Both the position numbers and the translations under genes were made by a program. From NCBI RefSeq assembly GCF_000420825.1, contig NZ_ATVR01000014.1:25461-89460 (forward strand): DNA of 64,000 nt, read 5' to 3'. Under the pieces are notes generated by a model that was not told the DNA's origin, searched no databases, and saw nothing but the letters and a program-made list of their open reading frames with translations. Origin of the DNA: Butyrivibrio sp. AE2015 (GTDB lineage: Bacteria; Bacillota; Clostridia; Lachnospirales; Lachnospiraceae). This document shows, in pieces, positions 1 through 8,911 of this stretch (the stretch's first letter is position 1; each line of letters begins with the position of its first letter).

Positions 1-101
1 AGCTCCTGGTTCTTATCTTCAAGCTCCGCTATTCTGCTGGCCAGCTCTGCACTTTTTAATTTCTCTTTTTTATATGCAGACTTATAGTCAATTTCGTTCA
101 T
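1..101 (-). CDS. Partial gene, N-terminus with predicted coiled coil
   Basis: The frame opens at an ATG (101) with an AGGAG ribosome binding site six bases upstream and runs off the left edge after about 33 codons. The visible peptide (MNEIDYKSAYKKEKL...) is highly charged, with a regular Lys/Glu/Leu spacing that suggests a coiled coil. It lies 19 bases downstream of the GT2 gene on the same strand, so it should be the next gene of the exporter operon. Coiled-coil N-termini occur in polymer glycosyltransferases and chain-length proteins, but too little is visible to assign a function. Confidence 0.6.
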   Translation of the reverse strand, partial: MNEIDYKSAYKKEKLKSAELASRIAELEDKNQE

Positions 102-120
102 CTACTACTCCTAAAACATA

Positions 121-2232
121 TCACTCTTTTACATTGAGAATGTTTGGCACCCAGTTTATAAGCTTAAGGCGGCTCGTCTTATCACTGGCAAGCATCCCGA
201 TCTGGTAATACCCTGGCTCAAGATCGCCTTTTCTTATTTTTACCTTATAACCGGTCAGATCCACATTGACCTGATCCTGAAGCCTTATCCTGATATCAGG
301 CCTGTACCAGGTATAAAACGGCACTGTGTAAACCCTTCGGTCAGCAGGGCCAGCTCCATCCTCGTGCCTCTCCACAAGGCGCAATAAAAGCTGCTTTTCA
401 AAAATAGCATTGTCAGATCCTATAACAAAGCTATAGCCCTTTAAATAATAGCCTTCATCATTTCCCTCAGCTGTCACGCCATAGAGCCAGTTGTCCAGTG
501 TACCATTGTACTCGCAGCCAATCCTTAAGCACTGATCTTCCCTTGCACCCTTGATGCCCTTTTCATGGACAGAGATACGGCTGTAAGGGATGTCCTCTAC
601 AGGAGTGTAATCCTCCTTGGGAATGATGGCCGAAATAGTCTCATCCTCAGTAAGATGAGGACTATAAAATGGATCAAAATTGTAAAGATGAGAATGGCGC
701 CTCATAAGGGTATCTCCCTCCCGGCCAAGTCTCTCCATCTTTTTGGGATCAAGATTATCAATTCCCCTGGTAAGGGACTCATGATGATACAGGAAAATAT
801 GATTACAGCAGACATTGTAGTAACCAGCCTCTATCACTGAATAACAAAAATCCACATCGTTAAAGGCCACCTTCAGTTCCTCAGGAAAGCCTCCGATATC
901 ATTATATTTTTTCCTGCTTATCAAAAGACATGCCGCAGTAACACCAATGTTGTTGTGAACGCCTCTGTTGTAGCCAAAATAATGGTTCTTGCCATCGTGC
1001 ATCTTCTGAAGCTTGTGCACCGGACCACGCCTTACATTGGCAATTCCGGCGTGCTGTATCAGGTCAGTATCAGGATAGATCAGCTTTGCGCCTACTGCTC
1101 CCACATGACCAAGCTGGGCCTGGGAGAGCATCTCACGAAGCCAGCCCTCTTTTTTAGCCTCAATATCATCATTGAGGAAAAGAAGATATTCACCTGTTGA
1201 ATTTCTCACACCCTGATTGCACATAGCTGAGAAATTAAACTCCTGAAGCTTATAAATGTAATTGATATTGGTAAGCCCGTTCTTTCGCGGAGCGCGGCTG
1301 CAGTATACGCCGTACTTAACCCTGTTAGCGGCAGAAGAACCGTTATCAATTATCACAATCTCATATTTGATATTCTCATCACCGGTGGTCTCAATAATGG
1401 AATTAAGACACTGCTGCAGTATCTCCGGGTGATCCTTTGACGGAATGATAATACTGACTGTAGCAGGCTTTAAGAGCATATGCCTTGAATTGTGGAATGA
1501 CCTTCCGTAAAAGACCTCCTGCTCAGCGCTGCGGTGAAATAATACTTCTCTTATATGACCGATTGGAAGCTCCATTCCGGTTCTTTTGGCAAAGGCTCTC
1601 TCATGTATTGCAAGCATGCAAAAGAGGACATCTGCTGATAATAAAGATGCCTCAAGACCAACCTGTTCCGGTGAATTCTTTTTGTTGGAAACGCCACCAA
1701 GCATCCTGACTGCGTTGTCGTATTCTGTAGCTGCAGCATGCATGGTTTCTGAACGGCAGGCAAAAAAGCTGCCAATATAGAAAGCATTTAAATAAGAGTC
1801 CGGAGACCAGTCAGGCTTGAAATAAGGATGGATGTACTTGCCACCACTTCCTATTTCATCCTCATCTCCGTAAACTACATTGTGCTCAGGATGAGCAATA
1901 AAGTACTGCTGAATGACCTCTGACGCCCTTTTTGTAAGCTTTCCTCTGTTGCTTGCAAAAATGTAGATGGTATTCTCATCGCCCTTAGCATCAGAGACTT
2001 CCCAGACCTTGGAATAGGCAATAACCTTAACCTTTGGATCAGGCTTTTTGTGAGGCACAACTTCCCCTGTCTCCAAAGTCTCCATGATAACAGGCGCATC
2101 TGCCTTAACTACAGGCTCTTTTTCTATGGCTTTCTGCCACTTGTCATAGGCCGAAGACTTAGCATTAACTGTTTTGTTGTATTTAGTTACACTCCTTTTG
2201 ATCAGAGCACTCTTTGCCAGGTCTTTAAGCAT
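121..2232 (-). CDS. Large GT2-family glycosyltransferase with C-terminal beta-rich domain
   Basis: Probable polymer-building glycosyltransferase of 703 aa acting on the cytoplasmic face of the membrane. A first GT2-like segment carries VVYGDEDEI and YFKPDWSPD, motifs typical of tandem GT2 proteins in O-antigen and rhamnan clusters. A second, complete GT2 domain (roughly residues 255-500) begins with SIIIPSKDHPE and has the acidic metal site FLNDDIE. The last 150 residues look like a beta-sandwich, possibly substrate binding. No membrane segments are evident. It follows the methyltransferase-kinase gene by about 10 bases, in the same operon as the ABC exporter, which suggests it extends or finishes the exported chain. 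AAGGGGA sits very close to the ATG, so the exact start is uncertain. The sugar donor cannot be read from the sequence. Confidence 0.85.
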   Translation of the reverse strand: MLKDLAKSALIKRSVTKYNKTVNAKSSAYDKWQKAIEKEPVVKADAPVIMETLETGEVVPHKKPDPKVKVIAYSKVWEVSDAKGDENTIYIFASNRGKLTKRASEVIQQYFIAHPEHNVVYGDEDEIGSGGKYIHPYFKPDWSPDSYLNAFYIGSFFACRSETMHAAATEYDNAVRMLGGVSNKKNSPEQVGLEASLLSADVLFCMLAIHERAFAKRTGMELPIGHIREVLFHRSAEQEVFYGRSFHNSRHMLLKPATVSIIIPSKDHPEILQQCLNSIIETTGDENIKYEIVIIDNGSSAANRVKYGVYCSRAPRKNGLTNINYIYKLQEFNFSAMCNQGVRNSTGEYLLFLNDDIEAKKEGWLREMLSQAQLGHVGAVGAKLIYPDTDLIQHAGIANVRRGPVHKLQKMHDGKNHYFGYNRGVHNNIGVTAACLLISRKKYNDIGGFPEELKVAFNDVDFCYSVIEAGYYNVCCNHIFLYHHESLTRGIDNLDPKKMERLGREGDTLMRRHSHLYNFDPFYSPHLTEDETISAIIPKEDYTPVEDIPYSRISVHEKGIKGAREDQCLRIGCEYNGTLDNWLYGVTAEGNDEGYYLKGYSFVIGSDNAIFEKQLLLRLVERHEDGAGPADRRVYTVPFYTWYRPDIRIRLQDQVNVDLTGYKVKIRKGDLEPGYYQIGMLASDKTSRLKLINWVPNILNVKE

Positions 2233-2242
2233 TCCCCTTTAC

Positions 2243-4402
2243 TTACTCCTCGTCGTCTTTGTAGTACAGCTCTTCACGCTTACTGATTATCTTTTTCCCG
2301 ATCTTTTTAATGATATTCTCTTTTGGCTTGGCTACTGCCACTTCTGGAATGGAGTTTGCGATAGCATCTGCCGCATTCCTTGGGATCAGAGTTGTCAAAA
2401 GAGATACCTTCAGATGATTTCTCTCCTGAATACTGAGTTTGTTGCTTGTAAGGTTAAACTCAATGTTAGGGTCATCACTGTTAAAGACAAAAGAATCATC
2501 TGATATCCAGTGTCCATTGACAGGATGTATATCTATATCTGCTCCGCCCTCTGAAATGGAGGTTCCATTCCAGGAAGCGTCAACGATAGTCACTACGCAT
2601 GATGCAAAGGCAGGATCAATTCTTACTGTCTTGCAGTTTGAATCCACCCTGATATCGAGGTTTACAGTATTTTTCTCATCGTACTGCTCCTCAGGGAAGA
2701 TGGATTCATCCTCTGAATATCCTTCGCCCTCATCAAGATATATCTGGATAAGATCCGCAGGTCTTGCCGCATTCTGTGCCCCCAAAGTCACTTCCTTTGG
2801 CACAATGACCTTTCGTCCGATTTCCTTCCAGATCTCAACCATGGACTTCCTGTTGCCGGTCACATATTTCTGGAAAGCATATTCCTCATCAAGAAGAACC
2901 TGGATCTCTTTTTCTGTGATACCGATCTTATTAAATATAGGCTTTGGATCGAATCTTTCTCTTTTCCTGTCCTCTAGCCTGTAGCAGTAAAGCGCCCTCC
3001 ACATCTGCTCTTTTGCAGGGATGCACTTACCATAAGTCCATTCATAATCTATTATAGTCCAAATAGGGCCATTAACCATAATATTTGAGAAAATAAGGTC
3101 ATAATCCGATACAGGATAATCCTCTTTATACCTTATTCTGCGATAATACTCATTTATAAGGGCGTTGAAGCCTTCAATATCATCCTTATCAATGCACTCA
3201 TCAAGTAGAGATGACAGCGGAACTCCGTTGACAAAAGAGAAAATGGCACAGCCCTCTTTTTCATCGAGCTGACAGTCATTGATCTCAAGGTCTCCGCCTC
3301 TGAACTTCTCAACAAGCCCAAGATATGCATCTCTTATGCCAAAGACATGCTCTTTTGCAGCCTCTGTAAGAGGATACTTTTTGATTATCTTTCTGCCTGC
3401 CCTGTCTATTGCAATATCAGTACGGATCTTGAACTCATCTACCCTGTCATTGCTATACTTACTGTATATTGTATCAACTCCCGGTCCCAAAATAACCAGG
3501 AAAGAATTGGCAAAATCCTGATACATGCCGTCTTTGATAAGATCCTCATAGGCATGTTTTTCATTAAAGAGAACCATTCGGTCTCTGTCGAAGTTTCTTA
3601 CATTATCCTGAAGCTCTCCAAATTTTGGAAGATATGAATCAGAGTGCAAAAGAGTCATAAGCTTGTAGTCAGGATATGGATAATAGAAATGGTAATCATT
3701 CATGCCACATTTTTTGAAAATGTTTATGAGTCCATTTCTGGTAAAAGTCTTGGCTACGCTGTCAGGTGAATAGCCTTCGATCCCTGTAAAGTAGGTTCCA
3801 AGGTGATCCTCTGCGCATCCTGCAAAGTACTTAAGTCCAAGCCTGTTCTCAATGGCAATGACAAGTCTTCCACCCTTTTTCATGTGTCTTGAGAGCATTC
3901 TCAAAAACTTCTCGTAAGGGTTGTCCGTGCCAATATAGCCCTGACCATATTCAAATACACCGATCAAAAAGATATAGTCAAAATCATTAGGAAGATCTGG
4001 CTCAATGTCTCTGAAGTTACCAACATGAATAGTTACGTTGGAACACTCCTGATTTCTTGTGGCATTGATCTCAGAGCGCCTTCTTGAAAGATCGCAGGCT
4101 ACAACCTCTCCAGCTTTTGAAGCGAGCATACCTGTGATAGCGCCGCATCCCGAACCAACTTCCAGGACTTTAGCCTTTGGATCCATTGGAATCCACTCAA
4201 CAATATTGGCTCTCTGATCAGATAAATGATAAAGGATAGGCCAGTTTGCCCTCTCCTCGATGATCTTCTGATACTCTTCTTTTTTATGATTTTTAACAAT
4301 ATCAAGAAGGTCATTCTCTATAGCGCCATCGCTATAAAGATCAACCCCTGAATAGTGTTTAAAGTTAAGGGTTACTTCCCCGATCTTGATCTCTTCCTGC
4401 AT
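2243..4402 (-). CDS. SAM methyltransferase - kinase fusion (WbdD-like chain terminator candidate)
   Basis: The N-terminal third is a class I SAM-dependent methyltransferase: motif I VLEVGSGCG at about residues 79-87, then the acidic VVACDLS. The middle (about 325-465) looks like a protein-kinase/APH-type fold: a beta-strand lysine in RKIIKKY, a hinge FSFVNGVPLSSLL, a catalytic-loop-like DYDLIFSN (about 433-440) and a metal-binding-like IIDYEW (about 450-455). A beta-rich tail follows. The order methyltransferase then kinase and the length near 720 aa match E. coli WbdD, which caps the non-reducing end of a polymannan. It sits directly downstream of an ABC exporter whose ATPase has a Wzt-type C-terminal domain, the partner expected for a capped chain. 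I chose the ATG at 4402 because GAGG lies seven bases upstream; an upstream ATG at 4429 lacks a site. The WbdD role is inference. Confidence 0.75.
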   Translation of the reverse strand: MQEEIKIGEVTLNFKHYSGVDLYSDGAIENDLLDIVKNHKKEEYQKIIEERANWPILYHLSDQRANIVEWIPMDPKAKVLEVGSGCGAITGMLASKAGEVVACDLSRRRSEINATRNQECSNVTIHVGNFRDIEPDLPNDFDYIFLIGVFEYGQGYIGTDNPYEKFLRMLSRHMKKGGRLVIAIENRLGLKYFAGCAEDHLGTYFTGIEGYSPDSVAKTFTRNGLINIFKKCGMNDYHFYYPYPDYKLMTLLHSDSYLPKFGELQDNVRNFDRDRMVLFNEKHAYEDLIKDGMYQDFANSFLVILGPGVDTIYSKYSNDRVDEFKIRTDIAIDRAGRKIIKKYPLTEAAKEHVFGIRDAYLGLVEKFRGGDLEINDCQLDEKEGCAIFSFVNGVPLSSLLDECIDKDDIEGFNALINEYYRRIRYKEDYPVSDYDLIFSNIMVNGPIWTIIDYEWTYGKCIPAKEQMWRALYCYRLEDRKRERFDPKPIFNKIGITEKEIQVLLDEEYAFQKYVTGNRKSMVEIWKEIGRKVIVPKEVTLGAQNAARPADLIQIYLDEGEGYSEDESIFPEEQYDEKNTVNLDIRVDSNCKTVRIDPAFASCVVTIVDASWNGTSISEGGADIDIHPVNGHWISDDSFVFNSDDPNIEFNLTSNKLSIQERNHLKVSLLTTLIPRNAADAIANSIPEVAVAKPKENIIKKIGKKIISKREELYYKDDEE

Positions 4403-4506
4403 GCTCGTTCCTCGCAAGTGTCTTATCATTTCATCTCTGCCATTTTAGAGATAATATGCCTGCACTTGTTTCATGTTTTTTCGCCCATCTGCACATTATT
4501 GGGCAA

Positions 4507-5853
4507 TTAGTCCTTAGCATCACTGACTTTACATATACTGTTCATGTCGTAATAGCCGACAGTATTTTTGTCGGAAACAACTGAAACACTAAGTACATCG
4601 TAAAGCCTGTGATAAACTGTAAAGTCATTCTGTTCAAAACCTGTTACTCCAAAGCTGAGCAGATAATCTCCTCCCTGAAGTGACATGTTCTGAGTAAATG
4701 TAATATCCTTAACATCTCCTGCTTTTACAGGTTCCAAAAAGGCCTTCTCAACCATGGAATTGGTACCTGTTATCTCAATGCCCATAACGTTTTTAAAGGT
4801 CATTGCAAAGATAGGAGCTGACACATTTCTGTTAAACTTAACTCTCATGTGAACAGTAAAATCTGTTCCCTTGATAATGGAGTTTGTGCGAACATCCTTG
4901 TTATCAGTGATGTAATACTCAGTGATAACTGCTGCGCCGTCGCCGTACTCAAGCGCCTCAACATCTGAAACACTTTCCTGATCTTTAGAATCTTCTTTTG
5001 GCTTTTTATCATCGCCCTTGATCTTGGCGTCAGCTCTTTTGTCTGCTGTGGCAGCGGCTTCCCTGATGGACTCATCATCAAGAAGATTTTCCACATCACT
5101 ACTTGGAAGCGGATACTGCCCTACCAGAACCTGCTTGTAGATGTCTATCATCTTCTTGGGAGTTCCCTCTCCAAGCAGAACACCCTGATTTAAAAGAACC
5201 GCTCTGTCACAATACTTGCTGATACTTGAAAGATCATGTGATACAAAAAGAATTGTCTTTCCCTTCTTTTTGAACTCCTCAAACTTGTGATAGCACTTGG
5301 CCTGGAAGAATACGTCACCTACTGACAAAGCCTCATCGACAATAAGTATCTCCGGATCAATATTTATGGCAACTGCAAAAGCAAGACGCACAAACATACC
5401 GCTTGAATAGGTCTTCACAGGCTGATACACATAGTCGCCTATATCAGCAAATTCAAGGATAGCATCCATCCTCTTTTCAATCTCTTCCTCAGAAAAACCG
5501 ATCATCATACCATTAAGGTAAATATTGTCGATTCCGTTGTACTCCATGTTAAAGCCTGCTCCCAGCTCCAAAAGAGCTGAAATATGGCCGTCTACATTGA
5601 CTTCTCCCTCTGTTGGAGAAAGAACTCCTGTAATTATCTTAAGGATAGTGGACTTTCCTGAGCCGTTAGTTCCAATAATTCCAACAGTTTCGCCTTTTTT
5701 GACAGAAAGGCTTACATTGTTTAAAGCCTTGTGCTCCTTAAACTTGCCTTTTTTAGCAAGTCCAAGAGAATCCTTAAGTCTGTCCATAGGCTTATCATAG
5801 AGCTTATATATTTTAGTCAGATTTTTGACTTCAATAGCAATGTCTTTATCCAT
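4507..5853 (-). CDS. ABC transporter ATP-binding protein with Wzt-type C-terminal domain
   Basis: ATPase subunit of a polysaccharide or teichoic-acid-type exporter (TagH/Wzt family), 448 aa. The N-terminal ABC domain has Walker A GTNGSGKST, signature YSSGM, Walker B ILIVDEALSVGD and the switch histidine in FVSHD. A charged linker of about 50 residues (rich in Asp, Lys, Glu) leads to a C-terminal beta-sandwich of about 160 residues with the Wzt C-terminal look (GTDFTVHMRV ... YLLSFGVTG). In E. coli O9a this domain recognises the capped chain end. The permease gene lies 12 bases upstream in the operon, and a good GGAG site precedes the ATG. The C-terminal domain favours a chain-end-recognising exporter over a simple TagH. 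Confidence 0.9.
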   Translation of the reverse strand: MDKDIAIEVKNLTKIYKLYDKPMDRLKDSLGLAKKGKFKEHKALNNVSLSVKKGETVGIIGTNGSGKSTILKIITGVLSPTEGEVNVDGHISALLELGAGFNMEYNGIDNIYLNGMMIGFSEEEIEKRMDAILEFADIGDYVYQPVKTYSSGMFVRLAFAVAINIDPEILIVDEALSVGDVFFQAKCYHKFEEFKKKGKTILFVSHDLSSISKYCDRAVLLNQGVLLGEGTPKKMIDIYKQVLVGQYPLPSSDVENLLDDESIREAAATADKRADAKIKGDDKKPKEDSKDQESVSDVEALEYGDGAAVITEYYITDNKDVRTNSIIKGTDFTVHMRVKFNRNVSAPIFAMTFKNVMGIEITGTNSMVEKAFLEPVKAGDVKDITFTQNMSLQGGDYLLSFGVTGFEQNDFTVYHRLYDVLSVSVVSDKNTVGYYDMNSICKVSDAKD

Positions 5854-5865
5854 ACAAATCTCCGA

Positions 5866-6867
5866 TTATAGAACGTCCGCAAAATGCGGTTTAGATCTTT
5901 TAAATATGAGGGACCCGATGCAGAATACTGTAACTACAAAGATCCAGAAATATGTTGATGAATAGAAATGCTCAAAAAACCATGTATCACCGTAAATTGT
6001 ATTTCTATAGCCCTCAACAATGTATGTCATAGGATTAAGTTTAAAGATCCACTTGTATTTGTCAGGTATGATCTCAATATTCCAGAGAATAGGTGTAGCC
6101 CACTGGAAGAGCTGAAGTCCTATGTTGATTATCTGCAAAAGGTCTCTAAAGAACACCACGATCGCACAAGTTGCATAGCTTATGGATAAAACCAGAATAA
6201 ATTCGCAGCCCACATAATATATGAGCTGTAGCCAGTAAATGCTTGGATAATAGCCATATACACATGCAATGAATAAGAGCACACAAATAAAGAACACATG
6301 GATAAACATAGCTGCAATTATCTTGATGATAGGAAGGATACTGATTTTAAAAAGCACCTTTTTTACAAGATAGTTGTACTCAAGAAGGGATGTCGTTCCA
6401 TTTGTAAGAGCTTCTGAGAAAAAGAACCATGGCACAAGGCCGGCAGTCAAAAACAATACATAAGGAACTTCAACACCGTCAGATACAGCCTGTGCTCTTG
6501 ACTGGAAAACCCTGTCAAAAACAATGTAGTACATAACTACCGTTACTACAGGCTGAGCAAGAGCCCATACTATACCCATATAGGATCCTGCATATCTTTT
6601 CTTAAAGTCATTAATTGATAATCTCTTTATGAGCTTTCTTGAATTGTAAAGTTCAACAGGCAAAACAAGAAGTCTGTCATACCAAAAGAAGACCAGAACA
6701 CAGCTGACACCTATCAAGATACAACCACATATCTTTTTAAGCATCTCTGTGTGCGGGTCTGCAAGAGTGTTTGTGTGAAAAATAACTAAGAGCGCCAGTG
6801 AAAGCGCCAGTACGTAGAAAATCCCCAAGCCTGCGCGCTTGGGAAGTTTCTTAAGTCCCCTGATCAA
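5866..6867 (-). CDS. ABC-2 type polysaccharide export permease (Wzm/TagG family)
   Basis: Membrane subunit of the exporter, 333 aa. Two N-terminal membrane spans come before the usual ABC-2 core, with RYAGSYMGIVWALAQP in the family position ahead of the transmembrane bundle, and LNPMTYIVEGYR near the end. Family members usually have about 260 aa; the extra length is the N-terminal two-span extension (about residues 15-65). The start is a TTG whose TTGA overlaps the rmlC stop codon by four bases, indicating translational coupling. It pairs with the Wzt-like ATPase that follows. Confidence 0.88.
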   Translation of the reverse strand: MIRGLKKLPKRAGLGIFYVLALSLALLVIFHTNTLADPHTEMLKKICGCILIGVSCVLVFFWYDRLLVLPVELYNSRKLIKRLSINDFKKRYAGSYMGIVWALAQPVVTVVMYYIVFDRVFQSRAQAVSDGVEVPYVLFLTAGLVPWFFFSEALTNGTTSLLEYNYLVKKVLFKISILPIIKIIAAMFIHVFFICVLLFIACVYGYYPSIYWLQLIYYVGCEFILVLSISYATCAIVVFFRDLLQIINIGLQLFQWATPILWNIEIIPDKYKWIFKLNPMTYIVEGYRNTIYGDTWFFEHFYSSTYFWIFVVTVFCIGSLIFKRSKPHFADVL

Positions 6868-7409
6868 TACTCTTTAATTCCTTTCCACTTTGTATCCTTG
6901 TCTGAAAGGTCAATTTCTACTCCCTCAAGAAGTGGCCATTCTACTCCGATATCAGGATCATTCCAGATAAGGCCGCCCTCGTCGTTTGGATGATAGAAAT
7001 CAGAACATTTATAAGCAAACTCTGCATAATCGGATAATACGTAGAATCCATGAGCAAATCCCTTAGGAATAAAGAACTGCTTCTTGTTTTCTGCTGAAAG
7101 TCTTACGCCAAACCACTTTCCGAAAGTCTTTGAATCTCTTCTGAGGTCAACTGCAACATCGAATACCTCACCGTTGATGCATCTTACAAGCTTATCCTGT
7201 GGGAATTCCTTCTGGAAATGAAGTCCTCTTAATACTCCCTTGTGGCTTGCTGACTGGTTGTCCTGAACGAACTCTACATCAATTCCAGCCTCAACAAAAT
7301 CATTTTTATTGTAAGTCTCAACAAAATAGCCTCTAGAATCTCCAAAAACTGTAGGTGTTATAACCTTAAGTCCTTCGATCTCACATGTTTCTACTGTTAT
7401 CTTACCCAT
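6864..7409 (-). CDS. rfbC: dTDP-4-dehydrorhamnose 3,5-epimerase
   Basis: RmlC cupin enzyme, 181 aa, the family's usual length. It epimerises C3 and C5 of dTDP-4-keto-6-deoxyglucose in dTDP-L-rhamnose synthesis. Visible family hallmarks are FGDSRGYFVETYN, the histidine loop KGVLRGLHFQ, and FFIPKGFAHGFYVLSD. GGAGA precedes the ATG. It overlaps the permease start by four bases. rmlA and rmlB lie upstream, separated by a small membrane-protein gene, but no rmlD reductase is present in the window, so the pathway must be completed elsewhere. Confidence 0.95.
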   Translation of the reverse strand: MGKITVETCEIEGLKVITPTVFGDSRGYFVETYNKNDFVEAGIDVEFVQDNQSASHKGVLRGLHFQKEFPQDKLVRCINGEVFDVAVDLRRDSKTFGKWFGVRLSAENKKQFFIPKGFAHGFYVLSDYAEFAYKCSDFYHPNDEGGLIWNDPDIGVEWPLLEGVEIDLSDKDTKWKGIKEY

Positions 7410-7509
7410 TTTAAAACTATCTCCATTTTATAAATTTGTTCTTATAAATAATTTTATTCTTATATCCTAAACTGCTGCTTGCAGTCAGATTAATTTCTTT
7501 TTACAAAAA

Positions 7510-8028
7510 TCAGTTGCCGGGTACAGTTCCAACAGCAGTTCCCGGTGCCTGCCCTGCAGGAGGCGGAGTTTGTGGCATCTGGCCATTATACTGAAAAAGA
7601 CTGCTATCAAGTGTGGCCGGATCAACGCCCTGTCCGTTTGGATTAAGGAGTTCTCCCACAACAGCCATTCCTGTACCTGACTGTTCATCTGAGTTTCCAG
7701 AGCTTGACGCCGATGAACTTTCCGAAGAATCCTCAGACGAAGAAACTTTTTTTATGACAACAGCAGAAGAAATCTTCTCTGTCTCATCAAAAAAGTCAGG
7801 ATCTGCCAAAAAGCCGTCCAGGTCATTGCCAATCTGCAGGCCATACTCAGATAAATCCCCGCTGTAATAGGAGGCAGCCACTTCAGAAGTATTCTCTTCC
7901 GATGTAGTCTGTCCCCATCCAAAAAGTGCATTTATTTTTTCAGTGTTGGCAGCATACACTATAACAAGCACAAGGAAAATAGCGCTTAATATAGTGAGTA
8001 TCGCCATTCTAAACACTCTTTTATCCAT
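7510..8028 (-). CDS. Small single-span membrane protein of unknown function
   Basis: A 172-aa protein not recognised from any family. Residues about 8-28 form one hydrophobic segment (AILTILSAIFLVLVIVYA) with a short basic N-terminus, so it is probably a signal anchor with the rest outside. The outer part has a Ser/Glu/Asp-rich stretch (SSSEDSSESSSASSSG) and a Pro/Gly/Ala-rich tail, both disordered-looking and compatible with a wall-spanning region. It sits between rmlA (2 bases away) and rmlC, so it is translated with the dTDP-sugar genes. It may be a cell-wall-associated accessory protein. Confidence 0.7.
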   Translation of the reverse strand: MDKRVFRMAILTILSAIFLVLVIVYAANTEKINALFGWGQTTSEENTSEVAASYYSGDLSEYGLQIGNDLDGFLADPDFFDETEKISSAVVIKKVSSSEDSSESSSASSSGNSDEQSGTGMAVVGELLNPNGQGVDPATLDSSLFQYNGQMPQTPPPAGQAPGTAVGTVPGN

Positions 8029-8030
8029 AC

Positions 8031-8900
8031 TTACAGCCCTTCAGCTACCTCTTTAAGGTATTTGCCGTAATCTGTTTTCATTAAAGGCTCAGCAAGTTTA
8101 AGAAGCTGCTCCTTGTCGATGAAGCCTCTCTTATAAGCAATCTCCTCGATACAGGAAATGTAAAGTCCCTGTCTCTTCTGGAAAGCACAAACGAAATCTG
8201 ATGCATCAAGAAGTGAATCGTGGTTTCCAGTATCAAGCCATGCAAAGCCTCTGCCCATAGTCTCAACTCTGAGCTCGCCTCTTCTTAAGTACTCATTGTT
8301 GATACTTGTGATCTCAATCTCACCTCTTGCTGATGGCTTAACATTTGCTGCTATATCAACTACCTGGTTGTCATAGAAATAAAGACCAGGTACAGCGTAA
8401 TTGCTCTTTGGATGCTCAGGCTTTTCTTCAATGCTGATAGCCTTTCCGTTTTCATCAAATTCTACAACGCCGTAAGCTCTTGGATCTCTTACATAATAAC
8501 CAAAGATAGTTGCGCCCTTATCTCTTGATGCAACTTCTCTAAGAAGCTTTGAAAAGCTCTGGCCGTAGAAAATATTATCTCCAAGAACAAGTGCTACTGA
8601 ATCGCTTCCGATAAACTTGGCACCGATGATAAATGCATCAGCAAGTCCTCTTGGCTGTTCCTGAACTGCATACTCAAAATGCATTCCAAGCTGTGATCCA
8701 TCGCCGAAAAGCTCTTCAAACATAGGAAGATCTCTTGGAGTTGAAATAATGAGAACCTCTCTAATGCCTGCAAGCATAAGTGTTGAAAGTGGGTAGTAGA
8801 TCATTGGCTTGTCATATACAGGCATCATCTGCTTAGACATTGCACGTGTAAGTGGATAAAGCCTTGTTCCTGATCCACCGGCTAAAATTATACCTTTCAT
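8031..8900 (-). CDS. rfbA: Glucose-1-phosphate thymidylyltransferase
   Basis: RmlA, 289 aa. It makes dTDP-glucose from dTTP and glucose-1-phosphate, the first step toward dTDP-rhamnose and dTDP-amino sugars. The nucleotide-binding signature [11 protein letters not shown] is at the extreme N-terminus, followed by [23 protein letters not shown] and [11 protein letters not shown], all standard for RmlA. AAGGAG is ideally placed before the ATG. It lies 11 bases downstream of rmlB. Its product also feeds the FdtA/FdtB-like enzymes near 45-47 kb. Confidence 0.96.
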   Translation of the reverse strand: MKGIILAGGSGTRLYPLTRAMSKQMMPVYDKPMIYYPLSTLMLAGIREVLIISTPRDLPMFEELFGDGSQLGMHFEYAVQEQPRGLADAFIIGAKFIGSDSVALVLGDNIFYGQSFSKLLREVASRDKGATIFGYYVRDPRAYGVVEFDENGKAISIEEKPEHPKSNYAVPGLYFYDNQVVDIAANVKPSARGEIEITSINNEYLRRGELRVETMGRGFAWLDTGNHDSLLDASDFVCAFQKRQGLYISCIEEIAYKRGFIDKEQLLKLAEPLMKTDYGKYLKEVAEGL

Positions 8901-8911
8901 CTCAGTTCTCC

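Noticed and set aside
4430..4506. GCCCA/TGGGC hairpin between the ABC ATPase and methyltransferase-kinase genes as a terminator
   Set aside because: The stem is only five bases with a long loop, and on the coding strand it is followed by A-rich, not T-rich, sequence.
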